In this document: piece after piece, positions 1 through 10,265 of the stretch
Layout: each line of letters opens with the position of its first letter
Numbering within the stretch: the first letter of the stretch is position 1
Assembly: GCA_958510875.1 (NCBI GenBank)
Contig: OY294070.1
Span: 20,513,631-20,577,630 of the forward strand
Reading direction: 5' to 3'
Source: Endomychus coccineus
Lineage: Eukaryota > Arthropoda > Insecta > Coleoptera > Endomychidae
DNA length: 64,000 nucleotides
Translations under genes and position numbers: made by a program
Notes under the pieces: generated by a model
Database searches by the model: none
Told to the model about the DNA's origin: nothing
The model's input: only the letters and a program-made list of their open reading frames with translations

Positions 1-204
1 TCGATTGGTTGAACTATTTTGCTTGCTAAATTTTCGTCTAAATTGACATAATAATTATTAAATTCATTTGCAATAGTATTGTCATCTTTTAATGTTGAAT
101 CGCCTTTCATATAGTTAGTTAAAACATGATATGAACATGAGTTTTCTAATAAGACTGACTATTAATTAAAAGATAGTTAGTTTTCAAATAATGCATCAAT
201 TTAC

Positions 205-518
205 CTTCAGTATAGCTGTCAAAGATATCTCGTTAATGGTTTCACTCTCTTCTGTAACTCTTTGTATCATTGCCTCCAGAACTCGCATAATTTTGATTTT
301 ACACTGAGTCTTGAAGAAACCCATTGCCACTATTGACAACTCATCCGCACTCAATTCATCTACATATTTCACAAGTGCTTCTTCGTATTCAAAAGTAATT
401 TTAAAACTTCTAGAAATATTTGCATAGAAAAAGAAGTGCAAAAGATCTTCCTTTGAGAATTTATTTGCCCGTTTGGCATTCCTATTAAGGATCTCATATA
501 CAAAATCACATATTCTAC
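205..518 (-). CDS. FASTKD-like gene, exon 2
   Basis: Second coding exon. The acceptor is GCAG just before 518 (alternative CTAG before 542). It ends in phase 0 at 205 before GTAAATTG. The sequence between 1 and 204 is intron with no further exon recognised. Confidence 0.5.
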
Positions 519-1199
519 CTGCAACATTTTGAGACCAGTTATCTAGAAAAACAGTCATCTACTTATGGAATTCAACATACCTAAATCTAATCGATACCAA
601 GCATCTGCAACTTTAAATGATCTCGTTATATCCCATGACGTAAGCTTCGAACAACAAAGATCATCCAAGCAGCTCCAGATATCGTGAAAATTATGAGATT
701 TGAATGATTTACATTTTGGGTAACCCCCTAAACAAACAAGCAATTCTAATATCTCATCGTCTTCTAAATCTTCACAACGATCCATTAAACCATTTACAAG
801 TTGATCGAAACGAATATCGGACACATCTATTCCATTATCGCAGCTATAATTTTTGGCTGCTTTGAAAGCCGAAAGTATTTCAGAAGCAGTGGACAGTCTA
901 TAGTTTACATTCAACAATTCATTAAACTCCTCTAATGTATTTATTTGCCTATCTGTATGTTCATTATTGGTGTCTATTGTTGGTATATATTTTAACAATA
1001 CATCATAAGCATGAGAATTTTCTATATGTACATATAATATCGCATTACGTTTAGATAAAAAGTGAATTTGTTTAGAATTTGAAAAAGTTGGGTTAGGACT
1101 AGACTTTTTTCGATTTATCGGACCATATGCACAAATCTTGCTGTCAGTGATGGAAATGATATTTCTGAAGATCACATTACGGGAAATCAGTTTAATCAT
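205..1199 (-). CDS. FASTKD-like mitochondrial protein, 5' part (partial gene)
   Basis: Two minus-strand exons form the N-terminal part of a protein that continues off the left edge. Exon 1 (1199-581) starts with a basic, hydrophobic leader (MIKLISRNVIFRNI) that looks like a mitochondrial presequence and ends in a W/L/D-rich segment with ADAWYRLDL. Exon 2 ends at 205 before the donor GTAAAT and contains FSKEDLLHFFFYANISR and LSADELSIVAMGFFKTQ, helical-repeat patterns typical of FAST kinase-domain (FASTKD) proteins. These bind RNA and act in mitochondrial RNA processing and stability. The acceptor for exon 2 is ambiguous: 542 gives a 38-bp intron, 518 gives a 62-bp intron, and both keep frame (exon 1 ends in phase 1). 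The 62-bp version is more usual for insects. The C-terminal FAST_2/RAP region is not in the window, so the paralogue cannot be named. The family call rests on pattern recognition, not an alignment. Confidence 0.55.
581..1199 (-). CDS. FASTKD-like gene, exon 1
   Basis: First coding exon, 619 nt, phase 1 at its 3' end (donor GTATGT at 580). It encodes the putative presequence and an acidic helical segment (residues about 140-160, DRCEDLEDDEILELLVCLGG) followed by a Cys/Trp-rich stretch. The ATG at 1199-1197 is the first methionine of the open frame. Confidence 0.55.
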
Positions 1200-1397
1200 T
1201 GTATTTTAGGAGGAATAATAAAAATTCCAAAAAGGTAAATAGTGGAGTTATTTGAGGTTATTTACAAAACGAGAACACAGACATATATGACTACGATTCT
1301 TTGAAGAGACGAGAACATCTTCACTACTGAGCAAAGAATGATTAAGAATTCTATAACGAAAAGTCTAGCCATAGAATAATCTCCTATCAGATATACC
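1200..1397. other. Upstream flank of the FASTKD-like gene
   Basis: About 200 bp immediately 5' of the minus-strand start codon. It should hold the 5'UTR and core promoter of that gene, but I see no clear TATA box, initiator or other named element. Confidence 0.3.
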
Positions 1398-1943
1398 AAG
1401 GGTCGTACATCCAGGTCTGGGAACTACGCGTCGCCAAACTCGTAGTCCCTCGCTCAGCCACTAGCTAGCGCTTGGATCAAGTGGTAAAACGATTTATTTC
1501 CGGAATCGCAAGCAGTGATTCTGATTTGAGAGAGGAATAGAACTGTTACTCTTGTCAAAATGTATTACTCACCTTAAAAATAACTTCCCCTTTTTCGTTA
1601 TACATGACGCACATAAAAGACCTCGTTAAAACGATTTCTTTCCGGAATCGCAAGCATCCACTTTTTTCGCATTTCCGCATCTTTCGGCACTTTAAAAACA
1701 GAAGTTTCTTGCTTTACACTTTTGTACCCTGTTTCACATTTCGGCACAATGCATGGTTTCGTAATTTGTTTCTAAAAACGTAGGTATTCCTTGTGTTTAC
1801 AAGTCAAGAATGACAGTTGTCAGAGAACACTCTTCGACTACTGCGCCACCCTTTTTAGTACTACGCGACAGTTGACGCTTAGCGGACCCACTTCTCACAT
1901 AGGAAACAGCCTCGAGCTCCCAGACCTGTATGTACGACCGTGG
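1398..1943. repeat. Inverted-repeat unit, MITE-like
   Basis: Termini are related inverted repeats: left GGTCGTACATCCAGGTCTGG (about 1401-1421) and right CCAGACCTGTATGTACGACC (about 1919-1940). A third related copy (GGTCGTATACACAGGTCTGG) lies at 2171-2190. The interior has a direct repeat of roughly 25 bp (AACGATTT.TTTCCGGAATCGCAAGCA) at about 1488-1513 and 1630-1655. No coding capacity is recognised and no target duplication is assigned. Confidence 0.45.
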
Positions 1944-2189
1944 ATACACCATAATAAACTATACAGAGTTCACACTGTGGATGCAATATAACACTATAAA
2001 TAAAAAAATCCACTAAAAATACTGTTAAAGTTTTGTGGACCCTTCAGCTTTGAATAAATTCTTGTAAGTTGACTCCAGATTTTGTTAAATTGCTTACAGC
2101 GGAGGAACGATTTGAATGATTATTTTTACCTTCTTGATATCAATCTATCAATACTTTGTGCGTCTAGACCACGGTCGTATACACAGGTC

Positions 2190-2345
2190 TGGAACAGTTT
2201 CAGTTCAAACCTCAAGCCTGCCCTGAAGATGCCACCTGTAATGGTTGGCGAAACGTCGGCATCAAGTCTAACTATTGTGACGCGGAATCCATCCGGAAGC
2301 CAAGATTTTCCACGATTAGCTATCCGCGGAGTCTACTATTCAAGA
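2190..2345 (+). mobile_element. Penelope-like element terminus, variant B, with hammerhead
   Basis: A copy of a repeat also found at 14890-15005, 49020-49240 and 49320-49480. It runs from CAGTTTCAGTTCAAACCTC through the hammerhead core to the conserved tail TTGTGACGCGGAATCC and GATTAGCTATCCGCGG. Assignment to a Penelope-like element rests on the hammerhead core and on PLE coding fragments elsewhere in the window. The repeat abuts the broken MULE on its right. Confidence 0.55.
2219..2261 (+). ncRNA. Hammerhead ribozyme-like motif, variant B, core intact
   Basis: Stem I UGCC (2219-2222) pairs with GGCA (2258-2261). The core CUGAAGA (2223-2229) fits CUGANGA. Stem II is GCCA-CC / GG-U-UGGC with loop UGUAAU (2231-2249, one bulged U). 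Then GAA (2250-2252), a self-complementary ACGU (2253-2256) in the stem III position, and C2257 as the predicted cleavage nucleotide. The four-nucleotide palindromic stem III implies a weak monomer or a dimeric fold, as described for minimal hammerheads of Penelope-like elements. Activity is inferred from sequence only. Confidence 0.6.
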
Positions 2346-3600
2346 TTGACAACTTTGACTCGCTTTGTCAACGACATTCACCATTATCTGCGAGAACATT
2401 CGTACAAAACGTCAAGAGAGAACATTTTTGTTCTGGATAATGAGTTCCTGAATGGAATTGTAATTTTTAGCTGCCAAACAAATTTGAAATTTTTATGTAA
2501 GTCAAGTTTTATAAACATGGATGGCACATTCCAATACTGCGCAAATTCTTCACAGAATTGTTCACCATGCATGGTTACATAAATGGACACTATATACCGC
2601 TGGTGTTTAGTTTACTGAATAACAAATCAGAAGAAACTTATAGACTCTGTTTGGAAAAAATTAAGTTTATTTCTTCTCTTAACAACTTAAGTCTTATTCC
2701 TGAGAAAGTAGTGGTTAATTTTGAAATTGCTATTTATAATGCAATTCGTAAAGTGTGGGATAACGTTACAATTATTGGTTGCCGCTTCCATCTTACTCAG
2801 TCTTGATGGCGTAAAATACAAAAGTTGGGGTTAAGTGGTGAATATAAAAACAAAAATTGTGAAACTGGAAAGTGGCTTCGTTATTGTTTTGGTATGGTAT
2901 TTTTAAATACCAAATCTGGTAAGCGATTTTTTTGTTTTCGAGTTACTTGAGATAAAATCAAGTGACGATAAGTTAACGGTTTTTGCTGATTCTTTGGTGG
3001 ATTATTTTATATCCGAGGAAGCCACTTTTGCGCCCCACATTTGGGCTGAAGCTTCTTCAACTCTAAATAAAACGACGAACGCGTCCTTTCACTCTCATTT
3101 AAATAACTCTTTTTAATATAGTTCACCGAATATTTTTTATTTCATTGATGTTTTATTAAAATTTCAAATAGAAGTGTACATAAAATGCAGAGCCGTAGCA
3201 AGTGTGTGGCAACTGAGGCACTTGCCTCGGGCGCCATCACAAAATGGGCGCCGTGTCACGACAAAGTCCAAACATTTTTTGTAACGAAAAAAATTTGAGC
3301 GACACAATGGAACCCCAAGAAGAAGAAGTCGCTGCACTTAATATGATCCTTATGTTTCTCGTCGAGTTTCTAGCAGCGATTCAACCTTTCTTAAAAAATA
3401 CAAGTCTTATTATATCATTTTTGCAAATTTCAGAGGGGGCAGGGGCGAACATTTTCGAAATTGCCTAGGGCGCCAGTAAAGCTTGCTACGACTCTGATAA
3501 AAAGTAATAGTGTAGCTACTTCTTGTAAATCTAAAAACACAGCCACAATTTGGAGACAAGAGTTTTTGCTAACATTATTGTTAGATTTGGAACAACAAAA
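2345..3600 (+). pseudogene. MULE transposase, broken
   Basis: Fragments in shifted frames match the MULE transposase pattern: NGIVIFSCQTNLKFLC and MDGTFQYCA (catalytic Asp region, about 2450-2545), FTMHGYINGHYIPLVF (2558 on), VVNFEIAIYNAI (usual D of the DFE motif replaced by N), IIGCRFHLTQS (to about 2803), then WRKIQKLGLSGEYKNKNCE after a stop codon. Homology continues as FISEEATFAPHIWAEASS (about 3005-3060) and resumes beyond a small inserted hAT MITE. At least one frameshift near 2557, stop codons and the D-to-N change make it inactive. The N-terminus (zinc-finger region) is missing, replaced by the PLE repeat on the left. Confidence 0.75.
3188..3496. mobile_element. hAT-type MITE inside the MULE
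   Basis: A 309-bp element with terminal inverted repeats CAGAGCCGTAGCAAG and its partner CTTGCTACGACTCTG (14/15 match). It is flanked by near-identical 8-bp duplications, ATAAAATG (3180-3187) and ATAAAAAG (3497-3504). TIR style and 8-bp TSD fit the hAT superfamily. The open frame inside (74 codons) resembles no known protein. Confidence 0.7.
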
Positions 3601-3743
3601 GATAACTACCCTCCATTTTTTTTAAAGCTGTTCCAAATATATATAGACACAATGTATAAAATATGTAGTATTATTATGTATAAGTTGACTTCTTCCGAGT
3701 GTTATGTAAAATTTATGTATTATAAGTAGGTAAGTTATATTCT

Positions 3744-4992
3744 TGATCATTAGGGTACCCCGAAAAATTTAAAAAATGCTGGCTACCCCCTAAAATTGAA
3801 GTTTTAGTGGATACAAAATTTTCTGTGGTATTTAAACATTTTTTGGACAAGATATAGAGGGCGCGCCGGTCGTTTGAAAATGCCGTTTTTTCGTGTTTTT
3901 TTGCATTCGACGCTGCTACAACCTTAGAACGTATCAAAAATTCCTATATTTGGATATGTGGTGCCCAGATAGATACTCTTTCAAGAACTGTAATCGTTGA
4001 CCACTTATTTTGAGCCCTTCGTTCAAAAAAACGCGGTTAAAATCGTTATTTTTGCATTTTTTCACCTAATTAAGTTATAATTTGTAATTTCTTGTTCACA
4101 ACCCGTATACAAAAATTCTTTCATCATTTTTCTCGTTAAGAATCTCAAAAAAGAGACAAAAATTGGAAGAAAATATACTTTGCATTTTTTTTGTCATTTG
4201 ATTTTAGTTATCGTTACAATAAAAAAATTACATAAAAAAATACAAATAAATGACATAATAAATTTATTACCAAACAGATAAATTAATTTGAAAAAAATAT
4301 TATTAAATTTGATGCCGACATATGTGCTGCCACCATAACATTAGAGGGATATAATGCCCATGCGCTTAGTCGGTAAAGTCGCATTTCCCAAGCGACAAGT
4401 TGAATGTCATGTGTCAATCGTAAAATCTTATTTTCGGAGAGGAGTCTTGCGCCTAATTACAAATGTGGATTGGAAATGGTCACCAAAATTGAACAAAGTA
4501 TTTTCGGTGACAGAGACTGAAGTCACTGCCTGTTGTCTAATTTTTTATTCAAATCATATTTCTTTTCAATTTTTGTCTCTTTTTTGAAATTCTTAGCGAG
4601 AAAAATGATAAAAGAATTTTTTTATACGAGTTGTGAACAAGAAATTACCAATTATAGCTTAATTAAGTGAAAAAAAAGCAAAAATAACGATTTTAACTGC
4701 GTTTGTTTGAACGAAGGACTTTTAATAAGTGGTCAACGATTAAAGTTCTTGAAAGAGTATCTATCTGGGCACCACATATCCAAATATAGGAATTTTTGAT
4801 ACGTTCTAATAGGTTGTAGCAGCGTCGAATGCGAAAAAACACGAAAAAACGGCATTTTCAAACGACCAGCGCGCCCTCTATATCTTGTCCAAAAAATGTT
4901 TTAATACCACAGAAAATTTTGTTTCCACTAAAACTTCAATTCTAGGGGGTAGCCGGCATTTTTTTAATTTTTCGGGGTACCCTATTGATCAT
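3744..4992. mobile_element. Foldback MITE with about 480-bp arms
   Basis: A near-perfect long inverted repeat. The left arm begins TTGATCATTAGGGTACCCCG; the right arm ends with its complement around 4973-4992. Both arms carry the same landmarks: a GGGGGTAGCC/GGCTACCCCC block, TATAGAGGGCGCGC and a CACCACATATCC block. The centre (about 4220-4560) is unique and contains a 77-codon frame of unknown meaning. No transposase is present, so it is non-autonomous. Superfamily is not assigned. Confidence 0.75.
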
Positions 4993-6189
4993 ATGTTACA
5001 CATTTTTTTATTACACTAATTTAGTGAATAAATAAAGTAAAACCGACCTCATAATTTAATTTATCAATCATATTAATTATTTTTAAACATAAAAATATTA
5101 CTTTAACGCCTATGGTGGGAAAATTGTTGCATCAACAAGGTTTTCATTGTATTTTAGAATTTTAAAATCAATAATTATCTTTGTGACGAATTTCGTAGTC
5201 CCAAAATCGGACGACAGAATGCCATGTGACGAATATCGTACACGAATTTTATGTTTACCTGCATATTGTGACGAATTTCGAATCCCCCATTGAGACAATA
5301 GTTTCAACAAACATTCTAATTCTAAGTGATCTATTTCCCGAGAATTTATCATAATTCAAAATTAGGTCAGATAAAACTAAGTGGATACTTATCATAATAT
5401 ACAATAATTTAAAAGTAATCTACAATTATATTTCAGTGTCGCATCTTTTAACCCGAGGTATTTTATTAATCACAAAGTCCTAGTAGCTACGGGTACGACC
5501 GTTTACACCCCCGCTGGTTTCCGGTAAACTTGGTGGCCTGTGTGAGGGCGGTTCCTACAATTTTAGTCATACAAAATAATGTTTTGTTTGTCTTCTTTGA
5601 TTTATGTGTTTGCAAGCGTCGAAGTTATCGTTAACACATGTTAGGAATTTGAATTGGGAAGAATATTATGGGGTGGGTAGTTAACGCTTTATGTTTCGGA
5701 AGTTGGAGAATTAAACTCAAATTTACACACAACTTGTAACATTTAATTAAGAATTAATGCTGACAAATTGTTCCACCAAACTGTGGCATTCACAAAGCCA
5801 GTAGTTATCATCTAAAGCTGAATGCACAATTAAATATTAGAAATCAATCTCAATATGGTGTAAAATATTATTCAATCACGAATATTTTCAGCAATATAAC
5901 ATTTATAATTCTAGGCAGTTATGTTTAGAATTCCTCTAAACTCTTCAGTTGCAGTCGACTAGAAGAAGGAATTTAAATTGGACGTATTAGAATATAAATA
6001 GATTGCCAATAAAGTTTTTATCAATCACGTCTCAGACATTCACTATCACGGGTAAGAGCTCCTGCTTGTTTATAGATTTTCATCCACCAATAGAGCTAGA
6101 TCCCCACATTCATATTATTCTATTGCACTTGTCTACTCCTCAAGTGGTAGCACAAGCATGATAATTTCGATGTTATTACATCAATATGG
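4993..6189. other. No gene recognised
   Basis: AT-rich sequence without a convincing coding region. It contains a short tandem-like motif, TGTGACGAAT(T/A)TCG, three times at about 5182, 5226 and 5268. A TATAAATAG plus AATAAAG pair at about 5993-6016 looks LTR-like but could not be bounded. Confidence 0.3.
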
Positions 6190-7690
6190 CTCCTCCACGT
6201 TAGTCTAGAATCGATGTAGAGCCCCAAGAATATTATCTAATATATCGATGTTAATGCAATTTTGTTACATTCAAGTTTTATTTGCTTCGGACGTGCATGT
6301 GAAGAATGAAATTGTACCATTTGACTTTTTTCTACATTTAATTCTAATATATTTGTGTCAAACCAATCCTTCAAAATTTGCAATAACTGTTTCCGCAAGT
6401 AATTGTAGCAGTAGAGTCATCAGAAGCTATATTTTCAATCATTTCGGGTAGGTCATTTATATAGAGCAGGAATAGCAAAGGTCCCAATGCTGAGCCCTGT
6501 GGAACTCCCTACCATGTATAATTCCAGTCCGACTGAAACTCATGACGGTTATTCGTAATTACTATTTTCTGTTTCCTATTTGAAAGATACGTTTAATTGG
6601 GTTATAACCTAGACAGAATAGTTTGTTAAGTAGTCTGTCATGATTTACAGAGTCGAAAGCTTTGGATAGATCAATAAATGACACTCCTACTTTATGTTTG
6701 TTATTTAGAGAGTTTACTATGTTGATGATTACTTGATAAATGACCCGGTCTGTTATTCTTCCCTTAATATAAGCGATAATTCTGATTAGGGTTAAATATA
6801 TTATGTTGTAACATGAAATTCGATATTCTATAGTGAAGAATTTTTTCTTTAATTTTTGCTATATTATTCAGAAGAACAATCGGTCTATAGTTGTTCTGAA
6901 CAGTAGAATCTCCTTTTGTTAACAGAGGTATCATTATCGTTACTTTTAGACATTCTGGAAAAATTCCGTTTAAAAAAGAGACGTTAATTAGGTATATGTA
7001 TTAGCGGTGCTAGTAAGTGAAGTTCAAAAATTCTTATAAATTTAATATGAATTTTGTCAATGCCAATGGCATTTGTATCTTCAGATTATCAATTATTTCT
7101 TTCATTTCAGTTTCATTGGTTTCATATACAATTTATATTTATACATATTTCAGGTACAGTGTTTCTTTGAACATTTTGTGCATGAAAATTATTTCTTGTA
7201 CAATTTCGAATAATCTGCCAAGATGCTTTATTTTTGTTAGTAGCCTTTTGAATAAAATGATTGTCATATATTCGCTTAGCGGCCACAATAATCTTTTTGT
7301 GGATTCTAGAATAGTTTTCTGTGATAATGCTTAATTTATATTGCTTATAGTATTCTATTTTATTTTTGTTGGATGTTCTTATTCCTTTAGTGAACCAATT
7401 ATTAGATTTGTTTTGATTTTTGTGGAACTTCACTGATTAAATGTTGTAATTTGGAAATTAAGTTAGCACAGGAGGTGTTAACATCTTATTAGTCACACTG
7501 CTCCAATCTTCATTATTCAATTCAGATGAGCATTCAATTATGTTATGTTCTGGAAATATTCTCCTTTTTGTATATTCAGTTTTGAAACAGGAATCTAGTT
7601 CCCCTTGGACATTTGACCTAACAAATTGGGCTGTATGGTCCGAAAACATGTTTTCTAGCGTCCCAGATTTTATCATGTCAATATTTTTAT
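6190..7690 (-). mobile_element. LINE ORF2 remnant (endonuclease end plus reverse transcriptase)
   Basis: Read on the minus strand, the left part encodes reverse transcriptase landmarks: NNYRPIVLLNNIAKI (about 6850-6895), VGVSFIDLSKAFDSVNH (about 6645-6695) and [20 protein letters not shown] (about 6450-6510). Upstream, 7458-7676 ends an endonuclease domain (SDHTAQ), and 7122-7433 carries the linker region. Several frame breaks and stops separate the pieces. Motif style is of the Jockey/R1/I group; the clade is not resolved. The 3' end is vague, around 6190. Confidence 0.75.
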
Positions 7691-7887
7691 TACATATTAT
7701 GTAATATTATTATCGAAAACCATGAATAATTCTAAGTTTGAATTTATCGAAAATACCAAAGGGAAACCTCTTGTCTTTCACGGAGGCTACTTGCATAGAA
7801 AGCATAAAGTAGCGAAAACCAGTAATATACGCTGGGTTTGCTTCAAAGATAAGTCTGATAAGTGTAAAGGAGCTATGGTAACCAATA

Positions 7888-9365
7888 TAGTCCATGCTGT
7901 GAACCGGGATTTTAGCTATAGTCAAAAAAAACATGTAAGTTCGAATCAATTTTTTTTGCATTAGCTTCAGGAGGTTCTCAGGATCATTCATACACCTTAA
8001 AACCTCTTGGGAACCCCAACCCCACCCATTGGGAAATCCCGAAATCTCCAAGCCTTGAATTGTATTTTCTACAAAAAAAAGGTATTTTGGCATTTCGAGT
8101 GCACTCAGGAGGTTTTTTGGGTCGCTGAACACGAATCCGTAGCCAGATTTACTTGCAATCCATCATAGGGTTGGTCAAATCGACAAAATTGGCCAATTTC
8201 GCACCCCTAATATGTTATTTTGCAATTTACGTGTTTTTGGCATTTCGAATGCACCAAAGAAGTTTTTTGGGTCGCTGAACACGAATCCGAAGCTAGATTT
8301 ACTTGCAATTCATCCTAGGGGTGGTAAAATCGCCAAATTGGCAAATTTTGCACCCCTGATATGTTATTTCACAATTTACGTGTTTTAGGCATTTCGAATG
8401 CACCAAGGGGTTTTTTTGGGTCGCTGAATACGATTCCGAAGCCAGATTTACTCGAATATCATCGTAGGGGTGGGACATTCACAAAAATGGCTAATTTGAC
8501 ACGCTTCTAAATTTTTATTATTTTTGCATTTTAAAATTACTTCCAAGTTTTCTCCTTTTTTAATATTAAGAGAATAGGAATATTAGTAATTGTTTGAAAA
8601 CGAACACAAATATTTAATTACTATATTTTTCTAATTCCTAACCTTATTTTTTTTATACAATTATTTACAATACTTAATATTTGTCATCAGAATCATCATT
8701 TTCAAGAATTGGCTCGCCTCTATTATTATTATCACGTTGATCTTCATCTTCATCTTCGCAGTTGGTAAAATCTATATTATCATATAATTGTGTATCATCA
8801 TCTTCCTCATCATTGGCAGACGTCTCGATGTTAACATTGGCACAAGTAGAACCTTTGCAATATGTACAGTTCACTGTGCATCGTACGCCATTCCTTCATT
8901 AGGGGTGCAAAATTGGCCAATTTTGTAGATTTTACCACCCCGACGATGGATTGCAAGTGAATCTGACTTCGGATTCGTGTTCAGCGACCCAAAAAAAACC
9001 CTTGGTGATTCGAAATGCCAAAAACACGTAAATTGCAAAATAACATATTAGGGGTGCGAAATTGGCCAATTTTGTTGATTTGACCACCCCTACGATGGAT
9101 TGCAAGTAAATCTGGCTACGGATTCGTGTTCAGCGACCCAAAAAACCTCCTAGGTGCACTCGGAATGCCAAAATACCTTTTTTGAAGAAAATACAATTCA
9201 AGACTTGGAGATTTCGGGCCATTTTCGCCCTCAATGGGTGAGGTTGGGGTTCCCAAGAGGTTTTAAGGTGTATGAATGATCCTGAGAACCTCCTGAAGCT
9301 AATGCAAAAAAAAATGTTTGATTCGAACTTACATGTTTTTTTTTTCCGGTTCATAGCCTGGACTA
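7888..9365. mobile_element. Long-TIR foldback element, copy 1
   Basis: 1478 bp, starting TAGTCCATGCTGTGAACCGG and ending with the inverted CCGGTTCATAGCCTGGACTA. It is flanked by a 3-bp duplication, ATA. Each arm carries subterminal blocks (AAGTTCGAATCAA, GGTTCTCAGGATCATTCATA, GGGAACCCCAACC) followed by repeated units of about 150 bp marked by GGGTCGCTGAACACGAATCC (left arm at about 8113, 8263, 8413). The right arm is the inverted counterpart. The centre holds a small minus-strand acidic frame (8674-8874). Removing the element and one ATA restores the MULE frame ...GTA ACC AAT AAC GGT..., which fixes the boundaries. Superfamily unknown; 3-bp TSDs are known for CACTA/CMC (including Chapaev3) and PIF/Harbinger. 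Confidence 0.8.
8674..8874 (-). CDS. Small acidic ORF at the foldback centre
   Basis: A 66-codon frame encoding a Cys-containing N-terminus (MNCTYCKGSTCANVNIET) and a strongly acidic tail (NDEEDDDTQLYDNIDF, NCEDEDEDQRDNNN). It sits between the arms of copy 1, exactly where an autonomous relative might carry a gene. It could be the C-terminal remnant of a transposase or captured host sequence. No family recognised; coding status is uncertain. Confidence 0.3.
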   Translation of the reverse strand: MNCTYCKGSTCANVNIETSANDEEDDDTQLYDNIDFTNCEDEDEDQRDNNNRGEPILENDDSDDKY

Positions 9366-10265
9366 ATAACGGTATCATACAACATACGGTGGACCACCAT
9401 TGTAAACCTGACACCGCTGCCGTAGATGTAAAGAATCGATTGCCGAAACTCGTAAAAGGGTTCGAGAAGAGGACGTGCCAGTGAGGACACTATATGAAAA
9501 AGAAATAGTACCTGTAAAAGACATGGGATATAAATTGATTGATTCTGTTCCATCGTACTCATCTGTAAAAAGAACAGTCAACCGGATTCGACATGCTGCA
9601 CGAGGGTCGCTTAAAGAATATTGTCAAGTGCGAAAGATATTGTCCTTCCAGACGATATTTATGCTATGGAAGATGGCAGTACGTTTTTATTCGCTGATGA
9701 TGTTAAGTCAGGGTACAGGGTGTTTTCATCCGATTGTGGACAAAATCTACTTAGTACAGCCCACGGTCGTATATACGACCATGGTACAGCCGCAACAATA
9801 TTCATAGACGGAACTTTCAAAAGTTGCTGTAAACAATTCACACAAATATATTAGTTTCATGTGGACATAGGAAGCTAATGCACCGAAACGACCATAGCTC
9901 CTGTAATGTTTACGCTACTACAAAACAAGCAGAAGAAAACCTATACTAGATTGTTTGGAATAGTTAAAGAAAAAGTTCCCAGATGGTCACCGAAAACAGT
10001 GAAACTCGACTTCGAAATGGCTGCAATACCAGCTTTGAGAAGCATAGTTCCAAACATCCGTGTTAGTGGTTGCAACAAGAAGAGCCCCAACAAGAGTTGG
10101 GGCTGACGGAAGAATATAAACAAAATGTGTCAGATTAGACATACGTATGTGTGTAGCATTAGCATATATTCCTCCCACGGAAGTGGAAATGGTTGGTTGA
10201 GCGTTATGGAATGCGCCCCTACTACTTCAAGTTGCAGCAATTTCAAGATTATGGACCGAAAATGC

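Noticed and set aside
5639..6050. LTR-like stretch with TGTTAG, TATAAATAG and AATAAAG
   Set aside because: No CA end with matching target duplication, no primer site and no second copy in the window.
9763..9784. Palindrome GGTCGTATATACGACC inside the MULE frame
   Set aside because: Within coding sequence of the transposase and resembles the 1.4-kb TIRs only over a few bases; likely coincidence.
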